DNA of 64,000 nt from an uncultured Prevotellaceae bacterium (GCA_947169245.1 CAMVPA010000008.1:1-64000); one strand, 5' to 3'. Counted from the stretch's first letter, positions 35,059 to 44,800 are shown. The notes: generated from the sequence alone by a model not told the origin. Made by a program: numbers and translations.

Positions 35059-35066
35059 TATCTTTG
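35059..35066 (+). promoter_or_regulatory. Promoter -7 element for the 35126 lipoprotein
   Basis: TATCTTTG lies 59 nt before the ATG. The longer in-frame start at 35054 would precede the transcript. Confidence 0.75.
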
Positions 35067-35125
35067 CAAGTGAGTCGAGACGAAAGACAACAAACCAAAT
35101 ATCATTAACAATAAACAAAACGATT

Positions 35126-35911
35126 ATGAAGAAACAGTATCTTTGGCTTCTCGCAAGCCTTTTCGTAGCAGCGTTTACGCTGACAGCATGTGGTGACGAC
35201 GACGATCCCGAAGTGCCCAACTCTGACGTCGTCGGAACGAACGACTTGATTGGTACGTGGAAAGTGGCTACCACCGACGACAGCTACACCTACACCTTTA
35301 CAGAGAGCCAGCTGACCATCAAGTACAACAACGAAGTGGAGTTCCAGGGAGCCTACACCTTCCAGAACGGCACACTGACCTACTCACAGAATGGTCGTGA
35401 ATCCAGCTTCAAGCCCGGTCTGCTGATTAACAAGAGCGTACTGGTTCTGAAGACAATGGCAACCAACGACGACGGGAAATCGTATGAGGAGCTGGCCGTA
35501 ATACTTTTCAAGGAGGGCAAGACCATCAACACCAATGCATCGGACATTCAGGGCAACTGGCACTGGTATGCCTTTGGCGATGAGAGCTATATCCGTACTG
35601 GCCTGAAACTTCAAGGCAACAACTTCGAGCTCGTCATCACGCCGTGGGGCGAGAAGTATGTGGGCACTTTCACTTATGCCAACGGCATCATCAAGCTTAA
35701 CACGACGGCAGCCTACACTTCGCGCGAGGAGCACACCGGCTATGGCAGCATGGAGGGCAACATGAACCCCGCCACGCTGGAAGCCGACTGGAAGACACTC
35801 GACCCCGACCACTGGCACGTGGACGCCGTGTCCAACGGCCCGTTCATTGCCAACGGCAACGAGGCCTACGGCTGCGTAGCCAACCTCATGTGCCTGTACC
35901 ACAAGAAATAA
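35126..35911 (+). CDS. Surface-type lipoprotein, lipocalin-like
   Basis: The 261-residue protein has a lipoprotein signal ending FTLTACGDDDDPEV, with the acidic run after Cys that suggests surface export. The body has two similar beta-sheet halves (LIGTWKVATTDDSYTYTF and IQGNWHWYAFGDESYIRT), reminiscent of lipocalin-like DUFs common in Bacteroidetes. The ligand is unknown. Its promoter carries the GACTC array shared with the two exported-protein operons, so it is a likely member of the same regulon. Confidence 0.78.
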   Translation: MKKQYLWLLASLFVAAFTLTACGDDDDPEVPNSDVVGTNDLIGTWKVATTDDSYTYTFTESQLTIKYNNEVEFQGAYTFQNGTLTYSQNGRESSFKPGLLINKSVLVLKTMATNDDGKSYEELAVILFKEGKTINTNASDIQGNWHWYAFGDESYIRTGLKLQGNNFELVITPWGEKYVGTFTYANGIIKLNTTAAYTSREEHTGYGSMEGNMNPATLEADWKTLDPDHWHVDAVSNGPFIANGNEAYGCVANLMCLYHKK

Positions 35912-35929
35912 CATCACTGAAAGAACAGC

Positions 35930-35964
35930 AGCGGGCGAATCGTGAGTTGGTTCGCCCGCTTTTT
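35930..35964 (+). terminator. Terminator after the 35126 lipoprotein
   Basis: AGCGGGCGAA pairs with TTCGCCCGCT, followed by a short T-run. The stem matches the hairpins at 30416 and 32595, so this stem type recurs as a terminator. Confidence 0.75.
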
Positions 35965-36008
35965 GCACTTTTAACAAATACAACGCGTCAAGTTTTAGGA
36001 ATTCTTTG

Positions 36009-36016
36009 TATCTTTG
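36009..36016 (+). promoter_or_regulatory. Promoter -7 element for the dGTPase gene
   Basis: TATCTTTG lies 37 nt before the chosen ATG and rules out the in-frame ATG at 36014. Confidence 0.7.
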
Positions 36017-36052
36017 CAGCGACTTCATCGACAAAGCGGTGGAGCGTGTGTG

Positions 36053-37393
36053 ATGATGAACTGGCAACAACTGATATCGAACAAGCGGCTAGGACAGGAG
36101 CAGAAGCATCCTGGGCGGCACGACGACCGTACGGAGTTCAAGCGCGACTACGACCGGCTGATCTTCTCGGCGCCCTTCCGCCGGCTGCAGAATAAGACAC
36201 AGGTGTTCCCCCTGCCGGGCAGCATCTTCGTGCACAACCGCCTGACCCACTCTTTAGAGGTGGCCAGCGTCGGCATGTCGCTGGGCAATGACGTGGCGCG
36301 ACTGCTGACAGAGACTCATCCGGAGCTGAAAGACACGCTCTTTCAGGAGATAGGCCAGATTGTGGCAACTGCCTGTCTGGCGCACGACCTGGGCAACCCG
36401 CCATTCGGGCACTCCGGCGAGAAGGCCATACAGACCTTCTTTACCGAGGGACCCGGCAACAGTCTCCGACAGATGGTTAGTCAGGAGTTCTGGGACGACA
36501 TCACCCACTTCGAAGGCAATGCCAACGCCTTCCGTCTGCTGACGCACCAGTTTGAGGGGCGCCGTCAGGGAGGTTTCGTAATGACCTACTCTATGTTGGC
36601 CAGTATCGTGAAGTACCCTTACGCCTCATCGGCTGCATCGAAGAAGGGGAAGTTCGGCTTCTTCTGCTCGGAGCGTGAAAACTATCAGCGAATAGCCGAT
36701 GAATTGGGCGTTTTCTGCATCTCGAAGCCAGGCGAGCCGCTGCGCTATGTGCGTCACCCGCTGGTCTACCTCGTGGAGGCCGCCGACGACATCTGCTATG
36801 AGATCATGGACCTCGAGGATGCCCATAAGCTGAAGATCCTGTCGTACGAGGAGATAGCGCGCCTGCTGCTCGACTTCTTCGATGAAACCGAGCAAAATCG
36901 CATCTTGAAGCGTATTGAAGAGGAAGGCCTGACCGACAATAACGAGAAGGTGGTCTATCTGCGTGCGCGTGTCATAGGATTGCTGGAGAACGAATGTGTC
37001 CAGACGTTTGTGGCTCATGAGCAGGAGATACTCGGCGGCACGTTCAGCGGCAGTCTCATCGACAATATCTCGGAGCGTCCCCATGAGGCTTACCGCCGCT
37101 GTGCCAAGCTCTCGGCCCAGCGCATCTATCGCAGTAAGGTGGTGCTCGACGTGGAGCTGTCGGGTTACAAGATCATGGAGACGCTGATGCAGCAGATGAC
37201 CGAGGCCATCATGCATCCCGACCGTTATTACTCCCAGCAGCTCATTGGCCGTGTCTCGAGCCAATATGCCATTGAGAGTCACGACCTGGAGACGCGTATC
37301 ATGGCCGTCATCGACTATATCTCGGGTATGACCGATGTCTATGCCCTCGATGTCTACCAGAAGATCAACGGTATCTCGCTACCAATAGTCTAA
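36053..37393 (+). CDS. dgt: Deoxyguanosinetriphosphate triphosphohydrolase
   Basis: This HD-domain enzyme splits dGTP (and often other dNTPs) to the nucleoside and triphosphate. The 446-residue protein shows RLQNKTQVFPL, the metal His in RLTHSLEVA, ACLAHDLGNPPFGHSGE (HD motif) and the later EAADDICYEIMDLED. The C-terminal part is the usual helical tail. The start is set at 36053, just after the promoter; 36056 is equally possible. It is followed 22 nt later by the GH53 gene, so they may be cotranscribed although their functions are unrelated. Confidence 0.92.
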   Translation: MMNWQQLISNKRLGQEQKHPGRHDDRTEFKRDYDRLIFSAPFRRLQNKTQVFPLPGSIFVHNRLTHSLEVASVGMSLGNDVARLLTETHPELKDTLFQEIGQIVATACLAHDLGNPPFGHSGEKAIQTFFTEGPGNSLRQMVSQEFWDDITHFEGNANAFRLLTHQFEGRRQGGFVMTYSMLASIVKYPYASSAASKKGKFGFFCSERENYQRIADELGVFCISKPGEPLRYVRHPLVYLVEAADDICYEIMDLEDAHKLKILSYEEIARLLLDFFDETEQNRILKRIEEEGLTDNNEKVVYLRARVIGLLENECVQTFVAHEQEILGGTFSGSLIDNISERPHEAYRRCAKLSAQRIYRSKVVLDVELSGYKIMETLMQQMTEAIMHPDRYYSQQLIGRVSSQYAIESHDLETRIMAVIDYISGMTDVYALDVYQKINGISLPIV

Positions 37394-37415
37394 TCACAAC
37401 AAAACAACTACTGAT

Positions 37416-38672
37416 ATGACACTAAGACAACTATTACTACCTGTGCTGCTCTCTGCAACCCCTGTCCTTGCCCAGCAGCGCTACGCCGGAGGCGACATCT
37501 CCGTGCTCCAGAGCTATGAGGACAACAAAGTGTATTATTACGACCAGAAGGGAGTCAGGATCAACGATGTGCTGCAATACCTGAAGAGCGAAGATGTGGG
37601 GTGGAACGCCCTGCGTGTCAGACTTTTCGTTGACCCAAAGCAGAAAAGTCCTGACGGCTCGACAGATGCCCAGGTGTGCCAGGACCTTGACTATGTCGTC
37701 AGGCTCTGTAAGCGCATCAAGGCCGAGGGCTTTGCCCTGCTGCTTGACTTCCACTACAGTGACACGTGGGCAGACCCGTCCAACCAGTGGACGCCGGCAG
37801 CTTGGCTGACTCTGAATGACACCGAGCTACAGGCAAAGATTTACGATTATACCAAGACATGCTTGCAGAGGTTGGTTGCCGAGAACGCCACGCCCGACTT
37901 CATCCAGACGGGCAACGAGATCAGCTACGGCATGCTGTGGGGGAAATACGGGTCGAAGGCCAATCGCTGCTACACCTCCTCAAGTGCAAATTGGCCCCGT
38001 TTCATCGCATTTTTGAAGCAGGCAGCGAAAGCCTGTCGCGAGGTTTGCCCGCAGGCGCAAATCATCATTCATACCGAGCGCGCCAAGCAGGCGTCAACAA
38101 CGGTTGGCATCTATCAGAAGCTGGCCGAGGTCGACTATGACATTATCGGACTGTCCTATTATCCCTTCTGGCATGGCTCGCTGGCCACGCTCTCAGGTAC
38201 ACTGAACCAGCTGGCTACGAAATTCCCGGACAAGAAGGTGCAGGTGGTGGAGACGGCCTACTACTACCAGTATCAGCCAACGACAAGTGATATTACCGAC
38301 TTCTCCGGCACATGGCCCATCTCGAAGGAAGGACAGGCTGCCTTTGCCAGCGACCTGGTCGACGAGTTGAAGAAACACTCCAACGTGAACGGAGTCTACT
38401 GGTGGTTCCCTGAAGAGAACGGTAACGGTCCAAACAATAAGGTGCTGACAGGTTGGGTGAACCGTGGACTGTGGAACAACAGTACCCATCGGGCGCACCC
38501 TGGGCTGTATGTCCTGAAAGACTATCTGGCTGACGAATCGGTAGGTGTCATCGGTCTGAAACGTACGGTGGATAGTCAATGCTGGTATACCCTCAGCGGT
38601 ATGCAATTAGACTCCCAGCCCTCCCGTCATGGATTCTACATTCGTGACGGACGGAAGTTCCTGATAAAGTAA
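37416..38672 (+). CDS. GH53 arabinogalactan endo-beta-1,4-galactanase, exported
   Basis: The enzyme cleaves beta-1,4-galactan, the side chain of pectic rhamnogalacturonan I. The 418-residue protein has a signal peptide (ATPVLAQQ) and the GH53 barrel: YAGGDISVLQSYED, LLLDFHYSDTWADP, the acid/base Glu in QTGNEISYGMLW and the nucleophile Glu in VQVVETAYYY. The C-terminus (SGMQLDSQPSRHGFYIRDGR and a closing KFLIK) resembles a short type IX sorting tail, so it may be surface attached. No SusC/SusD pair or other pectin genes are nearby, so it is not in a classic polysaccharide locus. Confidence 0.92.
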   Translation: MTLRQLLLPVLLSATPVLAQQRYAGGDISVLQSYEDNKVYYYDQKGVRINDVLQYLKSEDVGWNALRVRLFVDPKQKSPDGSTDAQVCQDLDYVVRLCKRIKAEGFALLLDFHYSDTWADPSNQWTPAAWLTLNDTELQAKIYDYTKTCLQRLVAENATPDFIQTGNEISYGMLWGKYGSKANRCYTSSSANWPRFIAFLKQAAKACREVCPQAQIIIHTERAKQASTTVGIYQKLAEVDYDIIGLSYYPFWHGSLATLSGTLNQLATKFPDKKVQVVETAYYYQYQPTTSDITDFSGTWPISKEGQAAFASDLVDELKKHSNVNGVYWWFPEENGNGPNNKVLTGWVNRGLWNNSTHRAHPGLYVLKDYLADESVGVIGLKRTVDSQCWYTLSGMQLDSQPSRHGFYIRDGRKFLIK

Positions 38673-38690
38673 AGCAAAGTTTCTGAAACC

Positions 38691-39680
38691 TTAGTGGTTC
38701 TTGTAGACCACCTTGTTGGCACCGCTGGTTATCATCATAGCTTCTGGATGCTCTTTGATGAAGGAGTCGATGTGGCGTACGCGTTTCTGCTCCAGAATTT
38801 CGTCGACGGCAATCAGAATACCAGTCTCCTCAACGTCGCCGAAGCCGTAATTGATGGCAGTGCCAAAGAGCTTCATCGTGGGCGACAGACTCATATAGGC
38901 ATTGACCAGCGGTGGGATGTTGTAGCCCATCTTGCGTATCTCGCGGTTCAGGATGCGGTAGTCGGCATTGAAGTCGTCCTCACAGAACAGTGCCTTCAGT
39001 TCGTTCTCGTCGGCTTCAATTTTCAGCGGTTTCATCGGGATGATCAGGTTTTCCTGATCAGCAAAATGCTTCTTCAGGAAATAGAGGATCATGTCGCGGC
39101 CCCGACGAATATAAGAAGGGTACATCGTGAACTTGCCGAAGAAATACTTGACGTTGGGCTTGATGACGGTCAGGGCACCTAAGCCGTCCCATAGGTTGTC
39201 AAGGGCGAAGAGGCTCTTGGCACCCATGCGGGAGCTCTGATAGGGGAGCGATACGAATGAGCGCCCCAGCTCAATGGTGTAGGGCATATACTCGTCAATG
39301 AATTTCTGAGAGAAATGGAACATGTGGCTGGTGGCCAGTTTGGGCTGTCCTTTGTCGTCGAGTTCCCATTCTGTACCTTCGAGATAGCGGTAGCCGCCAA
39401 GAATCTCCTCGGCCTCGGGGTTCCAGACGATGAGCTGCTTGTAGCAGTTCTCGCAGATGTCGAACTCGTCGAGGTCTAACTCCTTGCCCGTTCCTCCACC
39501 GGCTTCGCGGAATGCAATCTCGCGCAATCGCCCAATTTCTTTGATGACGTTTGGCGCGTTGTGAGCAGTGACGATGTAGATTTCGTTGTTGCTCTTGTTG
39601 GTCATCCGCAACTGCTTGTCGGGGGTAAGCTCACTCTTAAGCAGTTCTGCAGGAATCGGGGAGATGATAGGTTGTTCCAT
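38691..39680 (-). CDS. glsB: N-acyltransferase GlsB-like (glycine lipid synthesis)
   Basis: The 329-residue protein belongs to the hemolysin/OlsB-type acyltransferases (GNAT-like fold), with the family features GRLREIAFREAGGGTGKELD, EILGGYRYLEG and the central ELGRSFVSLPYQSSRMG. In Bacteroides the GlsB/GlsA pair makes acylated glycine lipids: GlsB transfers the amide-linked fatty acid to glycine. Here the partner gene lies 3 nt upstream on the same strand. Assignment is by family and by neighbourhood. Confidence 0.78.
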   Translation of the reverse strand: MEQPIISPIPAELLKSELTPDKQLRMTNKSNNEIYIVTAHNAPNVIKEIGRLREIAFREAGGGTGKELDLDEFDICENCYKQLIVWNPEAEEILGGYRYLEGTEWELDDKGQPKLATSHMFHFSQKFIDEYMPYTIELGRSFVSLPYQSSRMGAKSLFALDNLWDGLGALTVIKPNVKYFFGKFTMYPSYIRRGRDMILYFLKKHFADQENLIIPMKPLKIEADENELKALFCEDDFNADYRILNREIRKMGYNIPPLVNAYMSLSPTMKLFGTAINYGFGDVEETGILIAVDEILEQKRVRHIDSFIKEHPEAMMITSGANKVVYKNH

Positions 39681-39683
39681 GAC

Positions 39684-40511
39684 TTATAGCTTGTAGACTT
39701 GTTCTTTTACATATTGTGCCCATTCCATCGGTGTTTTCGACTTATCGAAGGTCTGCCAGGGTATTGGCTTGCCGATGCTGATACGGAAGGTTTTGTGTAC
39801 GTTCTTGTACATCTCGTCGACCAAGAACAGCATGGCCAGATTGAACGGCAGGTAACGGTCGGAGAAGTTGGCCAGACGATAGAAGAACGAGGAGTTCTCT
39901 CCGCCGAAGTGGATGGGTACGACGTCGCGCTGATACTCCACGCTCTTGCTGATGAAAGTCTTCTTCCAGGCAATGTCCTCGACAACGCCGTTCTTGCGGC
40001 GCGAGCAGAGTCCGGCAGGGAACATCAGCATGTGGTTGTCGCTCTGAAAGCCCGCCTCGACCATCTTGGGGAAGTCGCGCCCCTGTTTGCCCGTTTTGTT
40101 AATAGGTATGCAGAGAGGGGCCAGGCCTGGCAGATTCATCAGCAGGTCGTTCACCAGGTAGCGGAAACGACTGTCGTAATGGCGTCCGATAATGGCTCCC
40201 AGTGCTACGCCGTCCTCGCCACCCAACGGGTGGTTCGAGACAAATGTATAGAGGCGTCCGTCGTCTTTGTCAGGCAGGTTCTCGGCGCCGACAATGTCGA
40301 GTGTGGCGTCCAAATAGCGTACGCACTCCTCCAGCCACTCCGTACCCGTCAGGTGTCGGCTCTCCCAGAGATATTTATTCACCTCGTCCTGATGGATGAT
40401 GCGCTTGAGCCACCACACCAAGGGGCGTGGTACCCATTTCGCCTTTGACCCCATCTTGCTGCGCAGAATGTTGTTCAGGTCGATAGTCTTTTCGGTAATG
40501 ACGGTTGCCAT
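39684..40511 (-). CDS. glsA: O-acyltransferase GlsA-like (PlsC family)
   Basis: This PlsC-type membrane-associated acyltransferase has the conserved FVSNHPLGGEDGVALG block and the substrate motif FPAGLCSRR. In the GlsA/GlsB pathway it adds the second, ester-linked fatty acid to the N-acyl glycine made by GlsB. The 275-residue protein is first in the leftward pair. Its start region is divergent from mraZ. Confidence 0.78.
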   Translation of the reverse strand: MATVITEKTIDLNNILRSKMGSKAKWVPRPLVWWLKRIIHQDEVNKYLWESRHLTGTEWLEECVRYLDATLDIVGAENLPDKDDGRLYTFVSNHPLGGEDGVALGAIIGRHYDSRFRYLVNDLLMNLPGLAPLCIPINKTGKQGRDFPKMVEAGFQSDNHMLMFPAGLCSRRKNGVVEDIAWKKTFISKSVEYQRDVVPIHFGGENSSFFYRLANFSDRYLPFNLAMLFLVDEMYKNVHKTFRISIGKPIPWQTFDKSKTPMEWAQYVKEQVYKL

Positions 40512-40539
40512 TTAGTTGTGTTCTACAGTTTACGAAGTG

Positions 40540-40547
40540 CAAAATTA
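40540..40547 (-). promoter_or_regulatory. Promoter -7 element for glsA-glsB
   Basis: The minus strand reads TAATTTTG about 29 nt upstream of the ATG. Confidence 0.6.
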
Positions 40548-40669
40548 ATGCAAATCTTTGAGAAACCGCACAATTTGTGACAAAAATGTGAGAGAAGAGC
40601 GAAAATTTGTCATCCGCCCCCGTTCTGAGGCAGCCCAAAGTGATTAAATTACGTTAAATTTTTATTTTT

Positions 40670-40695
40670 GTGGGGAAAAGTGGTGGAATGTGGGG
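40670..40695 (+). promoter_or_regulatory. MraZ operator: three GTGGGN boxes at 10-bp spacing
   Basis: GTGGGG (40670), GTGGTG (40680) and GTGGGG (40690) are each separated by 4 nt. MraZ represses its own cluster by binding such repeats. They lie just before the -7 box at 40705, in position to block polymerase. Confidence 0.8.
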
Positions 40696-40704
40696 AGAAT
40701 TGTG

Positions 40705-40712
40705 TATCTTTG
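40705..40712 (+). promoter_or_regulatory. Promoter -7 element for the dcw cluster
   Basis: TATCTTTG lies 30 nt before the mraZ ATG at 40742, so the longer in-frame start at 40670 is excluded. Confidence 0.75.
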
Positions 40713-40741
40713 CGGCTGAATTCTATATCAAAGAAGTACAC

Positions 40742-41191
40742 ATGCGTTTTTTAGGGAACATAGAAGCTAAGACCGACATGAAGGGAAGAGCCTTTCTGCC
40801 AGCCGTTTTCCGCAAGGTGCTGCAAGCATCGGGCCAGGAAAACCTGATTATGCGGAAAGACATTTTCCAGGATTGTCTGGTGCTCTATCCCGAAAGTGTG
40901 TGGAATGAACAGATGGATACGCTCCGGCAGCGCCTAAATCGCTTTAATGCCGAGCATCAGCGCATCTTCCGTCAGTTTGTCTCCGAGGTGGAGATGCTGA
41001 CGCTCGACGGCAATGGCCGTTTCCTCATACCCAAACGTTACATGCAGTCTGCCGGCATTGAGCAGGCGATAAAATTCATTGGCATGGGAGATACTATCGA
41101 AATCTGGGCAGCCGAAAAGATAGAGGCGGCGCAGATGGGCGGTGAGGAGTTCGGTAAGGCCTTGGAAAATATCATGAACGCTACGCTCTGA
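40742..41191 (+). CDS. mraZ: Transcriptional regulator MraZ
   Basis: MraZ is the ring-forming DNA-binding protein that heads dcw clusters and represses them. The 149-residue protein has the two AbrB-like half domains with the DxxxR signatures TDMKGRAFLPAVFRK and LDGNGRFLIPKRY. Its operator is visible upstream at 40670-40695. rsmH follows 4 nt later. Confidence 0.95.
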   Translation: MRFLGNIEAKTDMKGRAFLPAVFRKVLQASGQENLIMRKDIFQDCLVLYPESVWNEQMDTLRQRLNRFNAEHQRIFRQFVSEVEMLTLDGNGRFLIPKRYMQSAGIEQAIKFIGMGDTIEIWAAEKIEAAQMGGEEFGKALENIMNATL

Positions 41192-41195
41192 CGAT

Positions 41196-42134
41196 ATGAC
41201 AACCGCTGAAACCTATCACGTGCCGGTGCTTCTCCATGAGAGCATTGACGGGCTGGCTATCCAGCCCGACGGTGTTTATGTGGATGTCACTTTCGGTGGC
41301 GGCGGTCACAGTCGGGAAATCCTCAAGCACTTAGGTGCGGGAGGCCATCTCTACAGTTTCGACCAGGATGCTGATGCCGAACAAAATATCGTCGATGATG
41401 ATAGATTTACCTTCGTTCGCAGCAACTTTAGGTATATCAAACAGTGGATGCGCTATCATGGTGTGAACCATGTCGACGGCTTGCTGGCCGACCTTGGCGT
41501 GTCGAGCCATCATTTCGACGATGCCGAGCGCGGCTTCTCCTTCCGTTTCGATGCACAGCTCGACATGCGCATGAACAAGCGGGCAGGAAAGACAGCGGCC
41601 GAGATACTGAACAGTTATAGCGAGGAGCAACTGGCCGATGTCTTCTATCTCTACGGAGAACTGAAGAACGCCCGCCGCCTGGCGAAGGCCATCGTGACCG
41701 CGCGCTCGCAAGAAAGTATAGAGACGACGGGGCAGCTGCTGAAGGTCCTGGGTGTCCAGCCCGACAACGTTCAGACTGATCGCAGGGCGAGTGGTGGGCA
41801 AGAATGGAAGAAGGACATGGCCCGTCTGTTTCAGGCCCTGCGCATAGAGGTGAACCACGAGATGGAGGCTCTTACCGACATGCTTGGCGGCGCCCGCGAT
41901 GTGTTGGGCAAGGGAGGCCGGCTGGTCGTCATCACCTATCATTCGCTGGAGGACCGTCTGGTGAAGAACATGATGAAGGCTGGCAATGCCGAGGGGCGTG
42001 TGACGCAGGACTTCTTTGGTAGGGTAGAGGCCCCGTTTCGTGCGGTGGGCAAGATGATTGTTCCCAGCGATGGGGAGCAGCAGAGCAATCCCCGCAGCCG
42101 GAGCGCCAAGCTGAGAATTGCTGAACGGGTCTGA
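41196..42134 (+). CDS. rsmH: 16S rRNA (cytosine-1402-N4)-methyltransferase RsmH
   Basis: RsmH (MraW) methylates C1402 in the decoding centre of 16S rRNA using S-adenosylmethionine. The 312-residue protein shows HVPVLLHESIDGL, the SAM motif VDVTFGGGGHSREIL, DGLLADLGVSSHHFDDAERG and the C-terminal ITYHSLEDRLVK. It occupies its usual place, second in the dcw cluster. Confidence 0.96.
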   Translation: MTTAETYHVPVLLHESIDGLAIQPDGVYVDVTFGGGGHSREILKHLGAGGHLYSFDQDADAEQNIVDDDRFTFVRSNFRYIKQWMRYHGVNHVDGLLADLGVSSHHFDDAERGFSFRFDAQLDMRMNKRAGKTAAEILNSYSEEQLADVFYLYGELKNARRLAKAIVTARSQESIETTGQLLKVLGVQPDNVQTDRRASGGQEWKKDMARLFQALRIEVNHEMEALTDMLGGARDVLGKGGRLVVITYHSLEDRLVKNMMKAGNAEGRVTQDFFGRVEAPFRAVGKMIVPSDGEQQSNPRSRSAKLRIAERV

Positions 42135-42164
42135 AGATTGGAACAAGAAGTTTGATACTGATAT

Positions 42165-42623
42165 ATGGCAGAGGAAGAGAGCATCAGAGAAGAGTTGAAG
42201 GCCACCGAGCAAAAGGCTATTGAGAAGCTGAAAGAGCTGAAGGCACAGGTGAGCGAAGACGAGCAGACGCCCGTTGGCGCATTGACGTTGCGCAAGATTC
42301 TCGGCGGCGATATCCTGTCGGCCGTGCCTGTACGCCGTCAGGTGTGGCTCATTCTGCTCATTGTGCTCTTCATGGTGGTCTATGTGGCCATCCGTTACCA
42401 GTGCCAGCAGGACATGATCAAGATCAGTCAGTTGGAGACTGAGCTGAAAGACGCCAAGTACCGTGCGCTGAGTTCATCGAGTACGCTGACTGAGCGCTGT
42501 CGTGAGAGTCAGGTGCTCGAGGTGCTGCGTCAGAACCAGGACTCGGTGCTGCATGCCAGCGACCAGCCACCTTATATAATTAATATACCCGAATCGGGCT
42601 TGTTTAGTGGAGACGACGAATGA
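42165..42623 (+). CDS. ftsL: FtsL-like cell division protein
   Basis: This bitopic membrane protein of the divisome has a 65-residue cytoplasmic part rich in Glu and Lys, one membrane helix (QVWLILLIVLFMVVYVAI) and a periplasmic coiled coil (ISQLETELKDAKYRALSSSS). Sequence identity across FtsL proteins is low; position between rsmH and ftsI and topology give the assignment. Its N-terminal extension is longer than in E. coli, as in other Bacteroidetes. It overlaps ftsI by ATGA. Confidence 0.82.
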   Translation: MAEEESIREELKATEQKAIEKLKELKAQVSEDEQTPVGALTLRKILGGDILSAVPVRRQVWLILLIVLFMVVYVAIRYQCQQDMIKISQLETELKDAKYRALSSSSTLTERCRESQVLEVLRQNQDSVLHASDQPPYIINIPESGLFSGDDE

Positions 42624-44800
42624 GTAGGTTTATCAGCAACAAAGTGATGCCGCGCTACTTTGCTATCATAGTAGTGCTGACGGTGATTGGTCTGGCCATT
42701 GTGGGTAGGGCGCTCTACCTCATGACGGCCAAGAAGACCTATTGGACGACTGTGGCCTCGCGACTGGTACGCGAGGACGATACCGTGCCGGCCGCCCGTG
42801 GCAACATCCTGAGTTGCGACGGACAACTCATGGCCAGCAGCATTCCGCAGTACATCGTCTTCATGGACTTCCAGCCCGACAAGATGAAAGACCCGAAGTG
42901 GGTACATACCTATGACTCGCTGTGGCTGGACAAGATTGACAGTACCTGCGAGGGCCTGCATCGCATCTTCCCCTCAAAGTCGGCCGCTGAGTTCAAGGCC
43001 CATCTGGAGCAGGGACGCAACAAGATGGTGCACAACCGCAAGACGGGAAAGATGACCAAGGGTGCCCGTTACTGGCCCATCTGGAAACGTCGTGTCGACT
43101 ATAACACATTCCTGGAAGTGAAGGCGCTGCCGCTCTTCAACCTGCCTGCAGCCAAAGGCGGTTTCAGCTGGGAGTCGTTCAACACGCGCCGCCACCCGTT
43201 TGGCTCGCTGGCTCTGCGTACCGTCGGCGACATTGGCTCCGAGAAGGTGCGCAACGCCCACGGTCGCGTCGTCACCAAGGACAGTGCCCGCTTCGGACTG
43301 GAGTTGGCGTGCGATACGCTGCTGCGCGGCACGCCGGGCATCGAGCGTCGCCAGAAGGTGCTCAACAAGAAGATTGACTTCACTGTCACCCCGCCCGTCA
43401 CTGGCGGCGACATTGTCACTACCATCGACGTGAACATGCAGGACATGGTGGAGCGTGCTGTCATCGATGAGCTGAAGGAGATTGGAGGTGACATGGGTGT
43501 AGCCATCCTCATGGAGGTGCAGACGGGCGACGTCAAGGCCATCGCCAATATTGAACGCACGGAGAGCGGCCACTACATGGAGCTCTACAACCGCGCCATC
43601 AGTTATCGTTGTGAACCCGGTTCAGTCTTCAAGGTGGCCTCGTTCCTCGTGGCTCTCGACGACGGTGTCATCCCCGGCGACACCAGTCACATCATCCACA
43701 CGGGCTGTGGTCAGAAGATGATGCACGGTCGCAACATGAAAGACCATAACTGGCGTCGTGGCGGCTACGGCGACATCAATGTAGCCCGTGCTTTGGAAGT
43801 CAGCTCGAACATTGGAGTCAGCGATGTCATCGACCAGTGCTACGGCAAGAATCCCGAGAAGTATGTTCAGGGACTGGAGCGCATAGGCATCCGCACCGAC
43901 CTGCAGTTGCCCATCCGCGGCTACCTGCCTCCCTACATCCGTATGCCCGACACGAAGACCACCGACCGTGCCAAGTACTGGTCGAAGACCACGCTGCCCT
44001 GGATGTCGATAGGCTACGAGACACAGATTGCCCCCATCAATACGGTGGCGTTCTATAACGCTATTGCCAATGATGGCAAGATGATGCAGCCGCGCTTCAT
44101 CAAGAAGGTGGTGAAGGACGGTAAGACCGTCAAGGAGTTCCCGCCCGTCGTGCTGAAGGAGCAGATAGCCAAGCCGCAGACCATCAAGACCATGCAGACC
44201 ATTTTGGAGCATGTCGTCAGTCAGGGTCTCGGACGTAAGGCCGGCCCGCTGTCGCATGCCTACAAGGTGGCCGGCAAGACGGGTACGGCACAGATTGCCG
44301 ACGAGCATGGCGGCTACCACTCTGGTACCACCCGCTACTGGCTGTCGTTCGCCGGTTACTTCCCTGCCGATGCTCCCCGTTACACGTGCATCGTCTGTCT
44401 GCGTAAGACGGGGCTGCCCGCGTCGGGTGGCGGCATGAGCGGTGTTGTCTTCCGTCAGATTTCTGAAAGCGTCATGGCCCAGAGCCTGAAACGTCGTGTT
44501 GAGGATGCCCGCGATTCGACGTCGATTCTCATTGCCGATGTGAAGGCCGGCAACGAGACGGCCGCTGCATACGTGCTTAACCGCATCGGTACCAAAGGAA
44601 ACAAGACACCGCAGGCGAAGGCTGTCAGCGGCACGATTCCCGACGTCCGCGGCATGGGTGCCCGCGATGCTGTCTACCAGTTGGAGCGCTGTGGCGTGAA
44701 GGTGCGTCTCAACGGTCGAGGCAAGGTGAAAGACCAGAGCCTGCTGCCGGGCAAGGCGCTTCAGCCGGGTATGGTCTGCGAACTGAAACTTGAAATATAA
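42620..44800 (+). CDS. ftsI: Peptidoglycan transpeptidase FtsI (PBP3) with PASTA domain
   Basis: FtsI crosslinks septal peptidoglycan. The 726-residue protein has an N-terminal membrane helix, the PBP dimerisation domain starting [15 protein letters not shown], and the transpeptidase domain. The active sites are the SxxK motif EPGSVFKV (Ser near 335), the SxN motif in EVSSNIGV and KTGTAQ (Lys near 553). A single PASTA domain closes the protein ([20 protein letters not shown]). It partners with FtsW, encoded further down the cluster. Confidence 0.95.
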   Translation: MSRFISNKVMPRYFAIIVVLTVIGLAIVGRALYLMTAKKTYWTTVASRLVREDDTVPAARGNILSCDGQLMASSIPQYIVFMDFQPDKMKDPKWVHTYDSLWLDKIDSTCEGLHRIFPSKSAAEFKAHLEQGRNKMVHNRKTGKMTKGARYWPIWKRRVDYNTFLEVKALPLFNLPAAKGGFSWESFNTRRHPFGSLALRTVGDIGSEKVRNAHGRVVTKDSARFGLELACDTLLRGTPGIERRQKVLNKKIDFTVTPPVTGGDIVTTIDVNMQDMVERAVIDELKEIGGDMGVAILMEVQTGDVKAIANIERTESGHYMELYNRAISYRCEPGSVFKVASFLVALDDGVIPGDTSHIIHTGCGQKMMHGRNMKDHNWRRGGYGDINVARALEVSSNIGVSDVIDQCYGKNPEKYVQGLERIGIRTDLQLPIRGYLPPYIRMPDTKTTDRAKYWSKTTLPWMSIGYETQIAPINTVAFYNAIANDGKMMQPRFIKKVVKDGKTVKEFPPVVLKEQIAKPQTIKTMQTILEHVVSQGLGRKAGPLSHAYKVAGKTGTAQIADEHGGYHSGTTRYWLSFAGYFPADAPRYTCIVCLRKTGLPASGGGMSGVVFRQISESVMAQSLKRRVEDARDSTSILIADVKAGNETAAAYVLNRIGTKGNKTPQAKAVSGTIPDVRGMGARDAVYQLERCGVKVRLNGRGKVKDQSLLPGKALQPGMVCELKLEI

